The notes below the pieces were generated by a model. That model saw only the letters and a list, made by a program, of their open reading frames with translations. It ran no database searches and was not told where the DNA came from. Position numbers and translations under genes: made by a program. DNA of 64,000 bases, from the NCBI RefSeq assembly GCF_034372165.1, contig NZ_CP139698.1:1-64000 (forward strand), given 5' to 3'. This document shows positions 55,259-62,900 of the stretch, one piece after another. The stretch comes from Christiangramia sp. OXR-203. Its GTDB lineage: Bacteria > Bacteroidota > Bacteroidia > Flavobacteriales > Flavobacteriaceae. Each line of letters starts with the position of its first letter. Within the stretch, counting starts at the first letter, position 1.

Positions 55259-55618
55259 CTATTTAGGATGTTCGGATACAACATAGTCGCCCCAATCGGC
55301 AATGGCTTCAATTAACGGAATCAAAGTTTTTCCCCTTGCACTTAGCGAATATTCCACCTTTAAAGGTGGTTTCTGATGATACACTGCTCTATCTACAATA
55401 CCGTCATCCTCAAGCTTTCGTAACTGAAGACTCAGTGTTCTCTCCGTAACCGTAGGCATCATTTTCCTGAGTTCACTATAACGTAAAGTACCGTTCTTCA
55501 GATGAAATAATATTACAGCTTTCCATTTACCACCAATAATTCCCATGGTTAAACTTGCGCAACACGGATAGGTTTCGCCATTATAAATATGACTCGAGAC
55601 TGAAATTTTATCTTTCAT
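55259..55618 (-). CDS. HxlR-family transcriptional regulator
   Basis: A 119-residue winged-helix regulator (ATG at 55618). HxlR core: CPIASLTMGIIGGKWK-type start, SELRKMMPTVTERTLSLQLRKLEDDGI recognition region and VEYSLSARGKTLIPLIEAI. A Cys-Cys pair near residue 20 may sense redox or electrophiles, as in some HxlR/HypR proteins. Divergent from the quinone oxidoreductase, which it probably regulates together with itself. Confidence 0.9.
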   Translation of the reverse strand: MKDKISVSSHIYNGETYPCCASLTMGIIGGKWKAVILFHLKNGTLRYSELRKMMPTVTERTLSLQLRKLEDDGIVDRAVYHQKPPLKVEYSLSARGKTLIPLIEAIADWGDYVVSEHPK

Positions 55619-55642
55619 AGTTACTATCAATTTTGACCGTTA

Positions 55643-55693
55643 TTGCAAATATAGGATCCTATACTTAATTTTGCTACTATAATTTTTATAGTA
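55643..55693. promoter_or_regulatory. Divergent hxlR/oxidoreductase promoters with two dyads
   Basis: Plus promoter: TTG (55643-55645), 20 nt, TAATTTTG (55666-55673), predicted start 55680. Minus promoter: TATATTTG (55646-55653), start 55639. Dyad 1 TATAGGATCCTATA (55650-55663) covers the hxlR -7 box; dyad 2 TACTATAA-TTT-TTATAGTA (55675-55693) covers the start of the oxidoreductase gene. Confidence 0.55.
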
Positions 55694-55709
55694 ATTAAAA
55701 AATAAGAAT

Positions 55710-56699
55710 ATGAAAGCAATGGTTCTAAATGAATATGGAGAAAACTCAACATTTGAATTATCTGAAGTTGTAAAGCCCGAAGTAAAAGTTGGAGAGGTTT
55801 TAGTAAAGATCGTTGCTTCCAGTGTCAATACGGTAGATACGATGATCCGGAATATGGGAAAGGATCTGCCATTATCACCAGACGCTCCAGCAATACTGGG
55901 AATGGATTTCGCCGGAATCATCGAAAAAATTGGGGATGGCGTGGAAGGATTTTCTGTTGGTGATGAAGTCTATGGTTGTGCGGGCGGACTGGCAGACCTT
56001 CAGGGAACTCTTGCTGAATACATTGCTGCAGACCATAATCTAATAGCACATAAACCGAAAAATCTAAGCATGAAAGAAGCAGCGGCCATTCCTCTGGTTG
56101 GAATAACTGCTTATGAAGGATTGACCCGTGCCCAGGTTCAAAAGGAACAAAAGGTTCTTGTTCATGGAGGTTCAGGCGGAGTTGGTCATCTTGCGATACA
56201 ATTAGCTAAATATTTTGGAGCTGAGGTATTTTCTACCGGTGGTGGTACTAAACAACTTGATGTCATCGAAAACTTCGGGGCGAAAGGAATCAATTATAAA
56301 GAAGAATCTGTAGAAGATTATGTTGAAAAGCATACAGCTGGCCATGGCTTTGATGTTGTTTTCGATTCCGTAGGAGGTGAAAACCTGAGTAAATCTTTTG
56401 AAGCTGCAGCATTGAATGGACATATTGCAACTACGGTCTCTATGTTAGAAATGGATCTTAATCCTATGCACTTTAAAGGCCTGTCACTTCACGTTGTTTT
56501 TATGCTTATTCCGATGCTACACAACTATAAGCGCAAAGATCATGGAAAAATTCTAAAACAGTTGACCGAAATCGCTGAAGAAGGTAAATTAATACCATTG
56601 CTTGATGAATCTAGTTTTTCCATGAAGGAAGTAGGACAAGCATACACGAGGTTGGAAAGCGGCAAGGCGATGGGTAAAGTTGTTGTGGAAAATGCCTAA
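55710..56699 (+). CDS. Zinc-type/quinone oxidoreductase (MDR superfamily)
   Basis: A 329-residue NADPH-dependent oxidoreductase. GroES-like N-terminus, Rossmann motif VHGGSGGVGHLAIQLAKYFGAEV near residue 150. The catalytic zinc ligands are missing, so it is of the quinone oxidoreductase or enoyl reductase type. It removes quinones or other electrophiles. A HxlR regulator faces it. Confidence 0.88.
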   Translation: MKAMVLNEYGENSTFELSEVVKPEVKVGEVLVKIVASSVNTVDTMIRNMGKDLPLSPDAPAILGMDFAGIIEKIGDGVEGFSVGDEVYGCAGGLADLQGTLAEYIAADHNLIAHKPKNLSMKEAAAIPLVGITAYEGLTRAQVQKEQKVLVHGGSGGVGHLAIQLAKYFGAEVFSTGGGTKQLDVIENFGAKGINYKEESVEDYVEKHTAGHGFDVVFDSVGGENLSKSFEAAALNGHIATTVSMLEMDLNPMHFKGLSLHVVFMLIPMLHNYKRKDHGKILKQLTEIAEEGKLIPLLDESSFSMKEVGQAYTRLESGKAMGKVVVENA

Positions 56700-56857
56700 T
56701 GATGATCCAAAAACTTAACAAATAGAGCATTCTTCAGAATAAAATGATATAAATTGATAAACATATATTCTTCTGAAAGGTTTTTATCTAAAAATAATCT
56801 ATAGCCTATATTAATCAGGGTTCTCAAAATTCAGTTTAGATTATTAAAACGAACGTG

Positions 56858-57652
56858 ATGAAAACAATACTTATAACCGGAAGCACCGATGGAATTGGAA
56901 AACTGACTGCTTTCAGTCTCGCAACCTATGGTCACCGGGTTATCATTCATGGGAGAAATAAGGCAAAACTAGAGAGTATTATTTCTGAGATTCGAAATAC
57001 AACTGGAAATCAAAAAATTCAAGGATTTGCAGCCAACCTTTCTAATATTGAAAACATAAGGTCTCTTGCCGAAGAAATTTATAATTCTGAAGATTCTATA
57101 GACGTTCTCATCAATAATGCCGGGGTGTATATAACTAACGAATCTCAAAATGCTCAAGGACTGGACATGAGGTTTATGGTAAATTATCTAGCTCCATACC
57201 TGTTGACTAATCATCTTCTTGATCTCTACAAGGGTAAAATTGAAAGAATCGTCAATTTAAGTTCTGCAGCGCAATCTCCGGTTTCTTTAAAAGCTTTGCA
57301 AGGCGAGGAAAATCTTCCAGAAAGTGAAGCTTATGCACAAAGCAAGCTTGCACTTACGATGTGGAGTTTCCAACTTGCGGAAAAGGTTAAGGAAACAACG
57401 GTAATTGCAGTAAATCCAGGTTCCCTACTAAATACAAATATGGTGAAGCAGGCTTTTGGGAAGCATTGGTCACCGGCAGAGAAAGGCTCACAAATATTAG
57501 TCGATCTAGCAATCTCAGATAAATATAAGAGTGATACCGGCAAATACTTCGATAATGACAAGGAGGCTTTTGGTGCTGCCCACGCAGATGCCTATAATAA
57601 ACCTAGGCTTGAAGATCTATTAAAAGTAACTGAGCGGATAGTCAAGTCTTGA
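56858..57652 (+). CDS. Short-chain dehydrogenase/reductase
   Basis: A 264-residue SDR (ATG at 56858; a GTG at 56855 overlaps it). Cofactor motif TGSTDGIGKLT, NNAGVY, catalytic Ser in NLSSAA and YxxxK in YAQSK. Substrate unknown. Between the oxidoreductase and cupin genes, each with its own gap, so not clearly one operon. Confidence 0.9.
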   Translation: MKTILITGSTDGIGKLTAFSLATYGHRVIIHGRNKAKLESIISEIRNTTGNQKIQGFAANLSNIENIRSLAEEIYNSEDSIDVLINNAGVYITNESQNAQGLDMRFMVNYLAPYLLTNHLLDLYKGKIERIVNLSSAAQSPVSLKALQGEENLPESEAYAQSKLALTMWSFQLAEKVKETTVIAVNPGSLLNTNMVKQAFGKHWSPAEKGSQILVDLAISDKYKSDTGKYFDNDKEAFGAAHADAYNKPRLEDLLKVTERIVKS

Positions 57653-57739
57653 TCTTTTGTGTTTTCTTTCAATAGCTAACTTCAGAATTGAACTAACACT
57701 TCCCACTTAATGAAATCGATCACAATAAAATCATATACA

Positions 57740-58582
57740 ATGACAAAAATTTTTATACTCATAGCTACTATCTTATTTGGGTTTTCGAGCTATGCCTATC
57801 AAACGACGCAAGAAAAGAATAGAGCTGAATCTGACGGACTTACAAATAAAATCACACTAAGTTCAGAAATTAAATGGGAAAAGATGAACCCTGCGCGAGG
57901 TGATCAGAGTCCATTAGCAGGAACCATCTGGGGAGACAGGAAAGCTGATGTCGCTACAGGCTATATTGGGAAATTTACGGATGGTTTTTCTTCTCCACCA
58001 CATATTCACAATGTAACGTATCGAGCTATTGTAATGAACGGACTCATTCATAACGATGATCCGGAGGCTGAAAAAACGTGGATGCCTACAGGTTCATTCT
58101 GGACTCAGCCTGCTGGCGCCTCACATATTACTGCTGCTAAAGGAAAAGCGACCATGGCATATATTGAAATAGATCAAGGCCCGTACCTTGTTAAGCCTGT
58201 GGAAGAATCTTTTCAGAATAAAGAACGACCTCTTAACCTCGATATTTCTAATGTCGTTTGGCTTGATCATACTACAACAAACTGGATCTCTGAAAATAGT
58301 CTTGCCCAGCTAAGTTTCCTATGGAAAAACTCACAAAACGTTCAGGGCATCTTAATCCATTTACCTGAAAACTATCACGGAGAAATTCTAAGTGATGGAG
58401 ATGTTTTTACAGGAATCGTGATTTCGGGGAATATTGAATATCAAATGCAAGGAGAAAATACGACGACACAACTGGATCAAGGAAGTTCTTTCAGTTCTAC
58501 AACTAGAAGTTCTCATATAGTAAGTACTAGTGATGAAGTATTGATCTACATTAGAACCAATGCAAAATTTATGATTCTGTAG
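57740..58582 (+). CDS. Exported cupin-domain protein (DUF4437-like)
   Basis: A 280-residue protein with a signal peptide (start ATG 57740; ATG 57710 would add ten residues before it). Two cupin-like halves: HIHNVTYRAIVMNGLIHNDD in the first, and LPENYHGEILSDGDVFTGIVI in the second. It resembles the DUF4437 family; no enzyme activity is known to me. May bind a metal. Confidence 0.8.
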   Translation: MTKIFILIATILFGFSSYAYQTTQEKNRAESDGLTNKITLSSEIKWEKMNPARGDQSPLAGTIWGDRKADVATGYIGKFTDGFSSPPHIHNVTYRAIVMNGLIHNDDPEAEKTWMPTGSFWTQPAGASHITAAKGKATMAYIEIDQGPYLVKPVEESFQNKERPLNLDISNVVWLDHTTTNWISENSLAQLSFLWKNSQNVQGILIHLPENYHGEILSDGDVFTGIVISGNIEYQMQGENTTTQLDQGSSFSSTTRSSHIVSTSDEVLIYIRTNAKFMIL

Positions 58583-58662
58583 TTCAGAATCTTTAAGCAT
58601 ACCAGGATCTAGCAATTATCAGGTTTGAAGTTAAATGCCGAATGCATTCAGCGTTTAACTAA

Positions 58663-59151
58663 TTAGTTCATTTTGTATTTCTCCCTGTACGCGGAAGGGC
58701 TAATGCCTTCTTTCTTCTTAAATAATCTGGAGAAGTAAGGTGGGTACTCAAATCCCAGTTCATATGCAACTTCAGAAATTGACTTCTCTGGATTCAGCAG
58801 AATATTCTTTGCCTCATCAATAAGATATAATTGTATATGCTCTGTGGAAGTTTTTCCTGTCTCTTTCTTTAATGTATCGCTTAGATAGCGTTTTGAAACC
58901 GAAAGTTTATCTGCAATATGCTGAATACTTGGAATCCCGTTCTCCTTTAGTTGTCCAGATTCAAAATAATTCGATAACTGCTCGTTAAATTGTTCTAACA
59001 GGTCGTGTGAAAGTTCTTTACGATTCAAAAATTGTCTTTCATAAAATCGATTCGCATACTTAAGAAGAACGCTCAATTGTGAAATAATGATCTCCTTACT
59101 GAATTCATCCTGATTCAGTGTTTCAAGGTTGGCACTCCATGACAGCACCAA
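58663..59151 (-). pseudogene. AraC-family regulator, N-terminally truncated remnant
   Basis: 162 residues hold the two HTH motifs of an AraC regulator (SIQHIADKLSVSKRYLSDTLKK and SISEVAYELGFEYPPYFSRLFK) plus about 60 residues before, but the ~140-residue sensing domain of this subfamily is absent. The possible start ATG (59151) lies inside the 3' end of the next gene, which it overlaps by 29 nt. It is likely a remnant after a deletion, though a working short regulator is possible. Confidence 0.6.
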
Positions 59152-59827
59152 TTTTCATGATAGGTTCTCCAGGGGAGAGATAAGGAATACCTAGCCCCAT
59201 TCCTCTAATAATGAATAGTACGGCGATAATGGCTATAAACACAGGGATTAGCTTACGAATGTATATCCTGTTTTTTACAGAAATCACGTTACTCAACCAG
59301 ATCGCAATGGTCATCAACGGGATGGTTCCAATTCCAAAAATGACCATATATAAACTACCATATATTGCGCTACCACCGGCAACTGCTCCAAAAACTGCCA
59401 TATACACGAGTCCGCAGGGTAAAAAACCATTCAAAAAACCAACGGTAAAGTAGGTGTCTGGATTCTTCTTTCTCAATTCCTTCCCAAGGTAATTTTTCAG
59501 GTCTTTCACTACTTTGAAATTAGCATTTTCAGGATTGAATCTACCTAGTTTTTTCTTCGGAAGAAATACAAGAAACAGCATAATGATCCCGATGATGATA
59601 GATAATTGCTGTTGGAGCCCAAAAAGAGACAGGCTTCTCCCGGCAACTCCGAACACCAGCCCTATAATTCCGTAGGAAAAAAGACGGCCGGAGTGATATA
59701 AAAAGATCTGCAGGAATTTTCTGAATTTATTTTCCCGGTCTAGTGGAAGCAAAAATGCAATAGGCCCGCACATACCAATACAATGGAAGCTTCCAAGTAA
59801 TCCAAATATGAGCGCAGAAAACAGCAT
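59123..59827 (-). CDS. Sulfite exporter TauE/SafE-family protein of the cco cluster
   Basis: A 234-residue inner-membrane protein with six or so helices, start MLFSALIFGLLGSFHCIGMCGP: the CxxxC in the first helix is the sign of the SafE-type copper/heme-related proteins near cbb3 genes. Probably takes part in oxidase assembly. It directly follows ccoH (no spacer). Its 3' end overlaps the AraC remnant. Confidence 0.85.
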   Translation of the reverse strand: MLFSALIFGLLGSFHCIGMCGPIAFLLPLDRENKFRKFLQIFLYHSGRLFSYGIIGLVFGVAGRSLSLFGLQQQLSIIIGIIMLFLVFLPKKKLGRFNPENANFKVVKDLKNYLGKELRKKNPDTYFTVGFLNGFLPCGLVYMAVFGAVAGGSAIYGSLYMVIFGIGTIPLMTIAIWLSNVISVKNRIYIRKLIPVFIAIIAVLFIIRGMGLGIPYLSPGEPIMKIGAVMECQP

Positions 59828-60277
59828 TTAGTAGACTATTTCAGTTTTATACATGAATTCCTTTTCATCATTCTTCCAGGTGACCTTTACATTCCATCTG
59901 CCATTCACAAGTTTATCTGCTGGGATCTCAAATTCAGAACTTTTAATTTCAGAAAAGGGAATACTAAAATCAAGTTTCTTGTTGGAAGGCCTATACAGGC
60001 TTACCATACCCATCGTGTTTTCCAGGTCAATCCCTTCAGGGAAAATTATTATCAAACTTTCACCCCTTCTTTCAAGGCTGATCTGTTCGTTGAGCGCAAA
60101 GGCATTTTCCTGCGCATCTATATCCTGTTGATAATGCAATTCTGCCTTATAATAATCCTCTACCACAAGATCATGGTCATAGTCTGAACTGCTCATCATA
60201 GTGACGACAAAGTACATGATGAAGCTAATGAATGCGAGCATTCCAATTACAATTCCGGTTCCCCAGTTTATCTTCAT
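59828..60277 (-). CDS. ccoH: FixH/CcoH-family protein
   Basis: A 149-residue protein with one N-terminal TM (about 7-28), a short acidic segment, then a beta domain typical of FixH. It helps assemble cbb3 oxidase. It lies 12 nt after ccoG. Confidence 0.85.
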   Translation of the reverse strand: MKINWGTGIVIGMLAFISFIMYFVVTMMSSSDYDHDLVVEDYYKAELHYQQDIDAQENAFALNEQISLERRGESLIIIFPEGIDLENTMGMVSLYRPSNKKLDFSIPFSEIKSSEFEIPADKLVNGRWNVKVTWKNDEKEFMYKTEIVY

Positions 60278-60289
60278 AATTTCTAGTGA

Positions 60290-61711
60290 TTAATGGTAAC
60301 TCCTTGGTCCCAGAAAAGTAGTACCGGTAGTTTCTAATAATTGTTCGCCGTTATAAACTTCGATAACGATCTTATCTTTTTCGTTTTCCAGTGCTGCCTG
60401 GTTAATTTCGACGAACAATGTTCCCTCGGCCATGCCGTTCGCAGGAATGCTAATGGATTTCCCTTTCACAGTATTTATAGTTCCGGGATGCGACTTGATT
60501 TCAAACCTCACATTATCGTAATCCACAGAAGTTTTATTAATAAGTTTAAAAGTGTACACATTGCTAATAATATTGCCATCCTTATGTTCATAAAGCTGGC
60601 CGGGTAGCCTGAGAATATTGGCTTCCACATCACTTCTCAAAAACAACATGCCACTTAATACCGTAACGAGGATAAACAAAACTGCAGCATAGCCCTTAAT
60701 ACGCGGGGTAAACCTGAATTTCTTTTGCTTCTCAATATTCTCTTCACTCGCATATCTTATCAATCCCTGCGGAAGATCCACCGCATCCATCATATGATTG
60801 CAAGCATCTATACAAGCTGTACAATTCACACATTCCAGCTGGGTTCCATTTCGAATATCTATTCCAGTAGGGCAAACCTGCACACATTGAAAACAGTCGA
60901 TACAATCACCTTTCCCGCTAGCTTCTCGATCTTCATTTTTTCTGAATTTCGCTCTACCTTCTTCCTTTTCTCCACGTTTATGATCGTAGGCAACAACAAT
61001 AGATTTATTGTCCAGCAGAACACCCTGAAGCCTACCATATGGACAGGCTATGATACAAACCTGTTCTCTAAACCAGGCGAATACAAAATAGAAGATTCCG
61101 GTAAAAAGCAGCAAGGAGATCAAGGTGCTAAGATGTGCCTGCGGTCCTTCCTGAACATAAAGAAGCAACCTGTCGCTGCCAATAAGATAGGCCAGGAAAA
61201 CATTTGCAATTAGAAAGGAGATCACAAAGAAAATGAACCATTTTATAACCTTCTTCCTGATCTTTTCAGCATTCCACTGCTGCTTGTCCAGTCGTATCTG
61301 TTTGCCCCTGTCTCCTTCAATCCAATATTCGATTCTTCGGAAAACCATTTCCATAAAGATCGTTTGGGGACATATCCAGCCACAAAATATTCTTCCGAAG
61401 GCTACCGTAAATAAAACAACGAAAACCACTCCTATCAACATCATCAAAACGAAAAGATAGAAATCCTGCGGCCAAAAGATTGTTCCGAAGATATTGAAGC
61501 GGCGTTCCAGTACATTGAACATGAGAAATTGATTCCCATTGATCTTTAAAAAAGGAGCTGTAAAAAGTATCGCCAGTAAAAAATAACTTACCCACTGCCG
61601 ATATTTATATAATCTACCATCAGGTTTTTTGGGATACACCCAGGAACGTTTACCTTCTGGAGTAACCGTGCCTATACTATCCCTAAACCTTTCGTGCTCC
61701 TCTTTTTCCAA
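60290..61711 (-). CDS. ccoG: cbb3 oxidase accessory protein CcoG (4Fe-4S)
   Basis: A 473-residue membrane iron-sulfur protein with about five TM helices. Cysteine motifs: CGWICPQT, CIIACPYG, and the ferredoxin-like CIDCFQCVQVCP and CVNCTACIDACN. The end is an Ig-like domain (about 380-473). CcoG reduces copper for cbb3 oxidase biogenesis. Confidence 0.93.
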   Translation of the reverse strand: MEKEEHERFRDSIGTVTPEGKRSWVYPKKPDGRLYKYRQWVSYFLLAILFTAPFLKINGNQFLMFNVLERRFNIFGTIFWPQDFYLFVLMMLIGVVFVVLFTVAFGRIFCGWICPQTIFMEMVFRRIEYWIEGDRGKQIRLDKQQWNAEKIRKKVIKWFIFFVISFLIANVFLAYLIGSDRLLLYVQEGPQAHLSTLISLLLFTGIFYFVFAWFREQVCIIACPYGRLQGVLLDNKSIVVAYDHKRGEKEEGRAKFRKNEDREASGKGDCIDCFQCVQVCPTGIDIRNGTQLECVNCTACIDACNHMMDAVDLPQGLIRYASEENIEKQKKFRFTPRIKGYAAVLFILVTVLSGMLFLRSDVEANILRLPGQLYEHKDGNIISNVYTFKLINKTSVDYDNVRFEIKSHPGTINTVKGKSISIPANGMAEGTLFVEINQAALENEKDKIVIEVYNGEQLLETTGTTFLGPRSYH

Positions 61712-61723
61712 AATATGTAGATT

Positions 61724-62680
61724 TTACTCTTCCTCGTAACTCATTTCTATTTCAATAGAAGCTGAATCTATTGCTTCTACCTTAACCTCATCCACTCTCG
61801 CATCTGGATCTACCCATAGTTCACCTTCAGGTTCTTTTGGGTCTAAAGGAGTTGTGGAATGCAAACTCAACACGTAACTGGCAACCTGGGCAATTTCTTC
61901 AGGTTGTAGATCGGTTTTCCAGGATACCATCCCTTTTCCAGCACGTCCTCCTTCAGAAATTGTATTAAAAACATTCTTGATACCACCACCCAGAATCCAG
62001 TAAGAGTCGGTTAGGTTAGGACCAATTCCACCTCCACCATCAATTTTGTGACAGGCAGCACAGTTTCCTGAGAAAATTGCTTTCCCGGCATTGATATCTT
62101 CAGTACCTGTAAGCAACTCCACAGTATTAGCATCAATAAGGCCTTTGGCGTTTTCTTTATAGGCTTCCACCGCTGCCTTAGCTTCTGCAACCTCAGCCAG
62201 GTATTCGTCTTTTTGAGTAGCACCATCGAAAACATGGTATCTTGCCAGATAAATTCCGGCGAAAATTATACTGGCGTAAAATCCATAAAGCCACCAGGGT
62301 GGAAGATTATTATCCAGCTCTTTGATGCCGTCATAATTATGATCAAGAATGATCTCATCTTCATTTTCAATTGGCTTTTTGTCCAGTAACTTGTCGTAAG
62401 TTTCTTTGAACCAGGCAAAACGATTCTTTTCCCTTACCGCCACGGCTGCATCATAAGCTGCACGATCATCGGGCTTTAAAGACATATATAAGGTCTTGTC
62501 CAGGGCTGCAACCGAAACTTCGATGGCAATCGCTAGAAGCAGGATCACTCCAAGAACAAGCCAGAAAATTGGATAGACTTCGAAAACAGATTTATCACCG
62601 GTATCAATGGTGAGTTCTGCCAGTATGATCGCCAGGGCGATTAGTCCGCTAATTCTTAATACTGAAAACGTATTTTTCAT
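61724..62680 (-). CDS. ccoP: cbb3 oxidase subunit III, one heme
   Basis: A 318-residue membrane protein with three hydrophobic segments (about 10-27, 35-58, 130-148) and one c-type heme motif (CAACH, near residue 212) with axial Met in GKGMVSW. Proteobacterial CcoP has two hemes; here only one CxxCH is present. The tail is acidic. Overlaps ccoQ by 4 nt. Confidence 0.9.
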   Translation of the reverse strand: MKNTFSVLRISGLIALAIILAELTIDTGDKSVFEVYPIFWLVLGVILLLAIAIEVSVAALDKTLYMSLKPDDRAAYDAAVAVREKNRFAWFKETYDKLLDKKPIENEDEIILDHNYDGIKELDNNLPPWWLYGFYASIIFAGIYLARYHVFDGATQKDEYLAEVAEAKAAVEAYKENAKGLIDANTVELLTGTEDINAGKAIFSGNCAACHKIDGGGGIGPNLTDSYWILGGGIKNVFNTISEGGRAGKGMVSWKTDLQPEEIAQVASYVLSLHSTTPLDPKEPEGELWVDPDARVDEVKVEAIDSASIEIEMSYEEE

Positions 62681-62889
62681 GATTTGTTATCTTTTACGAT
62701 GATAGGCATCATTAGTTCATCTTCCTGGTCTAATGGAATGTCGCTCACTTTCCTGATATAATCCTTTTTAGCTGTAAACACCCACCAGAAGAGCGCAGTG
62801 AAAAAGATGAAGAATATAAGCAGTGAGATAATGGGATAGATCGCTACCCCTTCTATACTTTCCAGTGGACCTTTTACGAATTTCAACAT
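62677..62889 (-). CDS. ccoQ: cbb3 oxidase CcoQ-like small subunit
   Basis: A 70-residue protein with one TM helix (about 19-38) and a charged tail. It lies between ccoNO and ccoP, the normal place of CcoQ/FixQ. Sequence similarity to known CcoQ is low, so the call rests on size, TM and place. Confidence 0.75.
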   Translation of the reverse strand: MLKFVKGPLESIEGVAIYPIISLLIFFIFFTALFWWVFTAKKDYIRKVSDIPLDQEDELMMPIIVKDNKS

Positions 62890-62900
62890 GGTCTCAGGTT

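Noticed and set aside
60725-61213. 162-codon frame on the plus strand opposite ccoG
   Set aside because: The ccoG gene is well supported by motifs across the same stretch; the frame shows no domain and no start signal.
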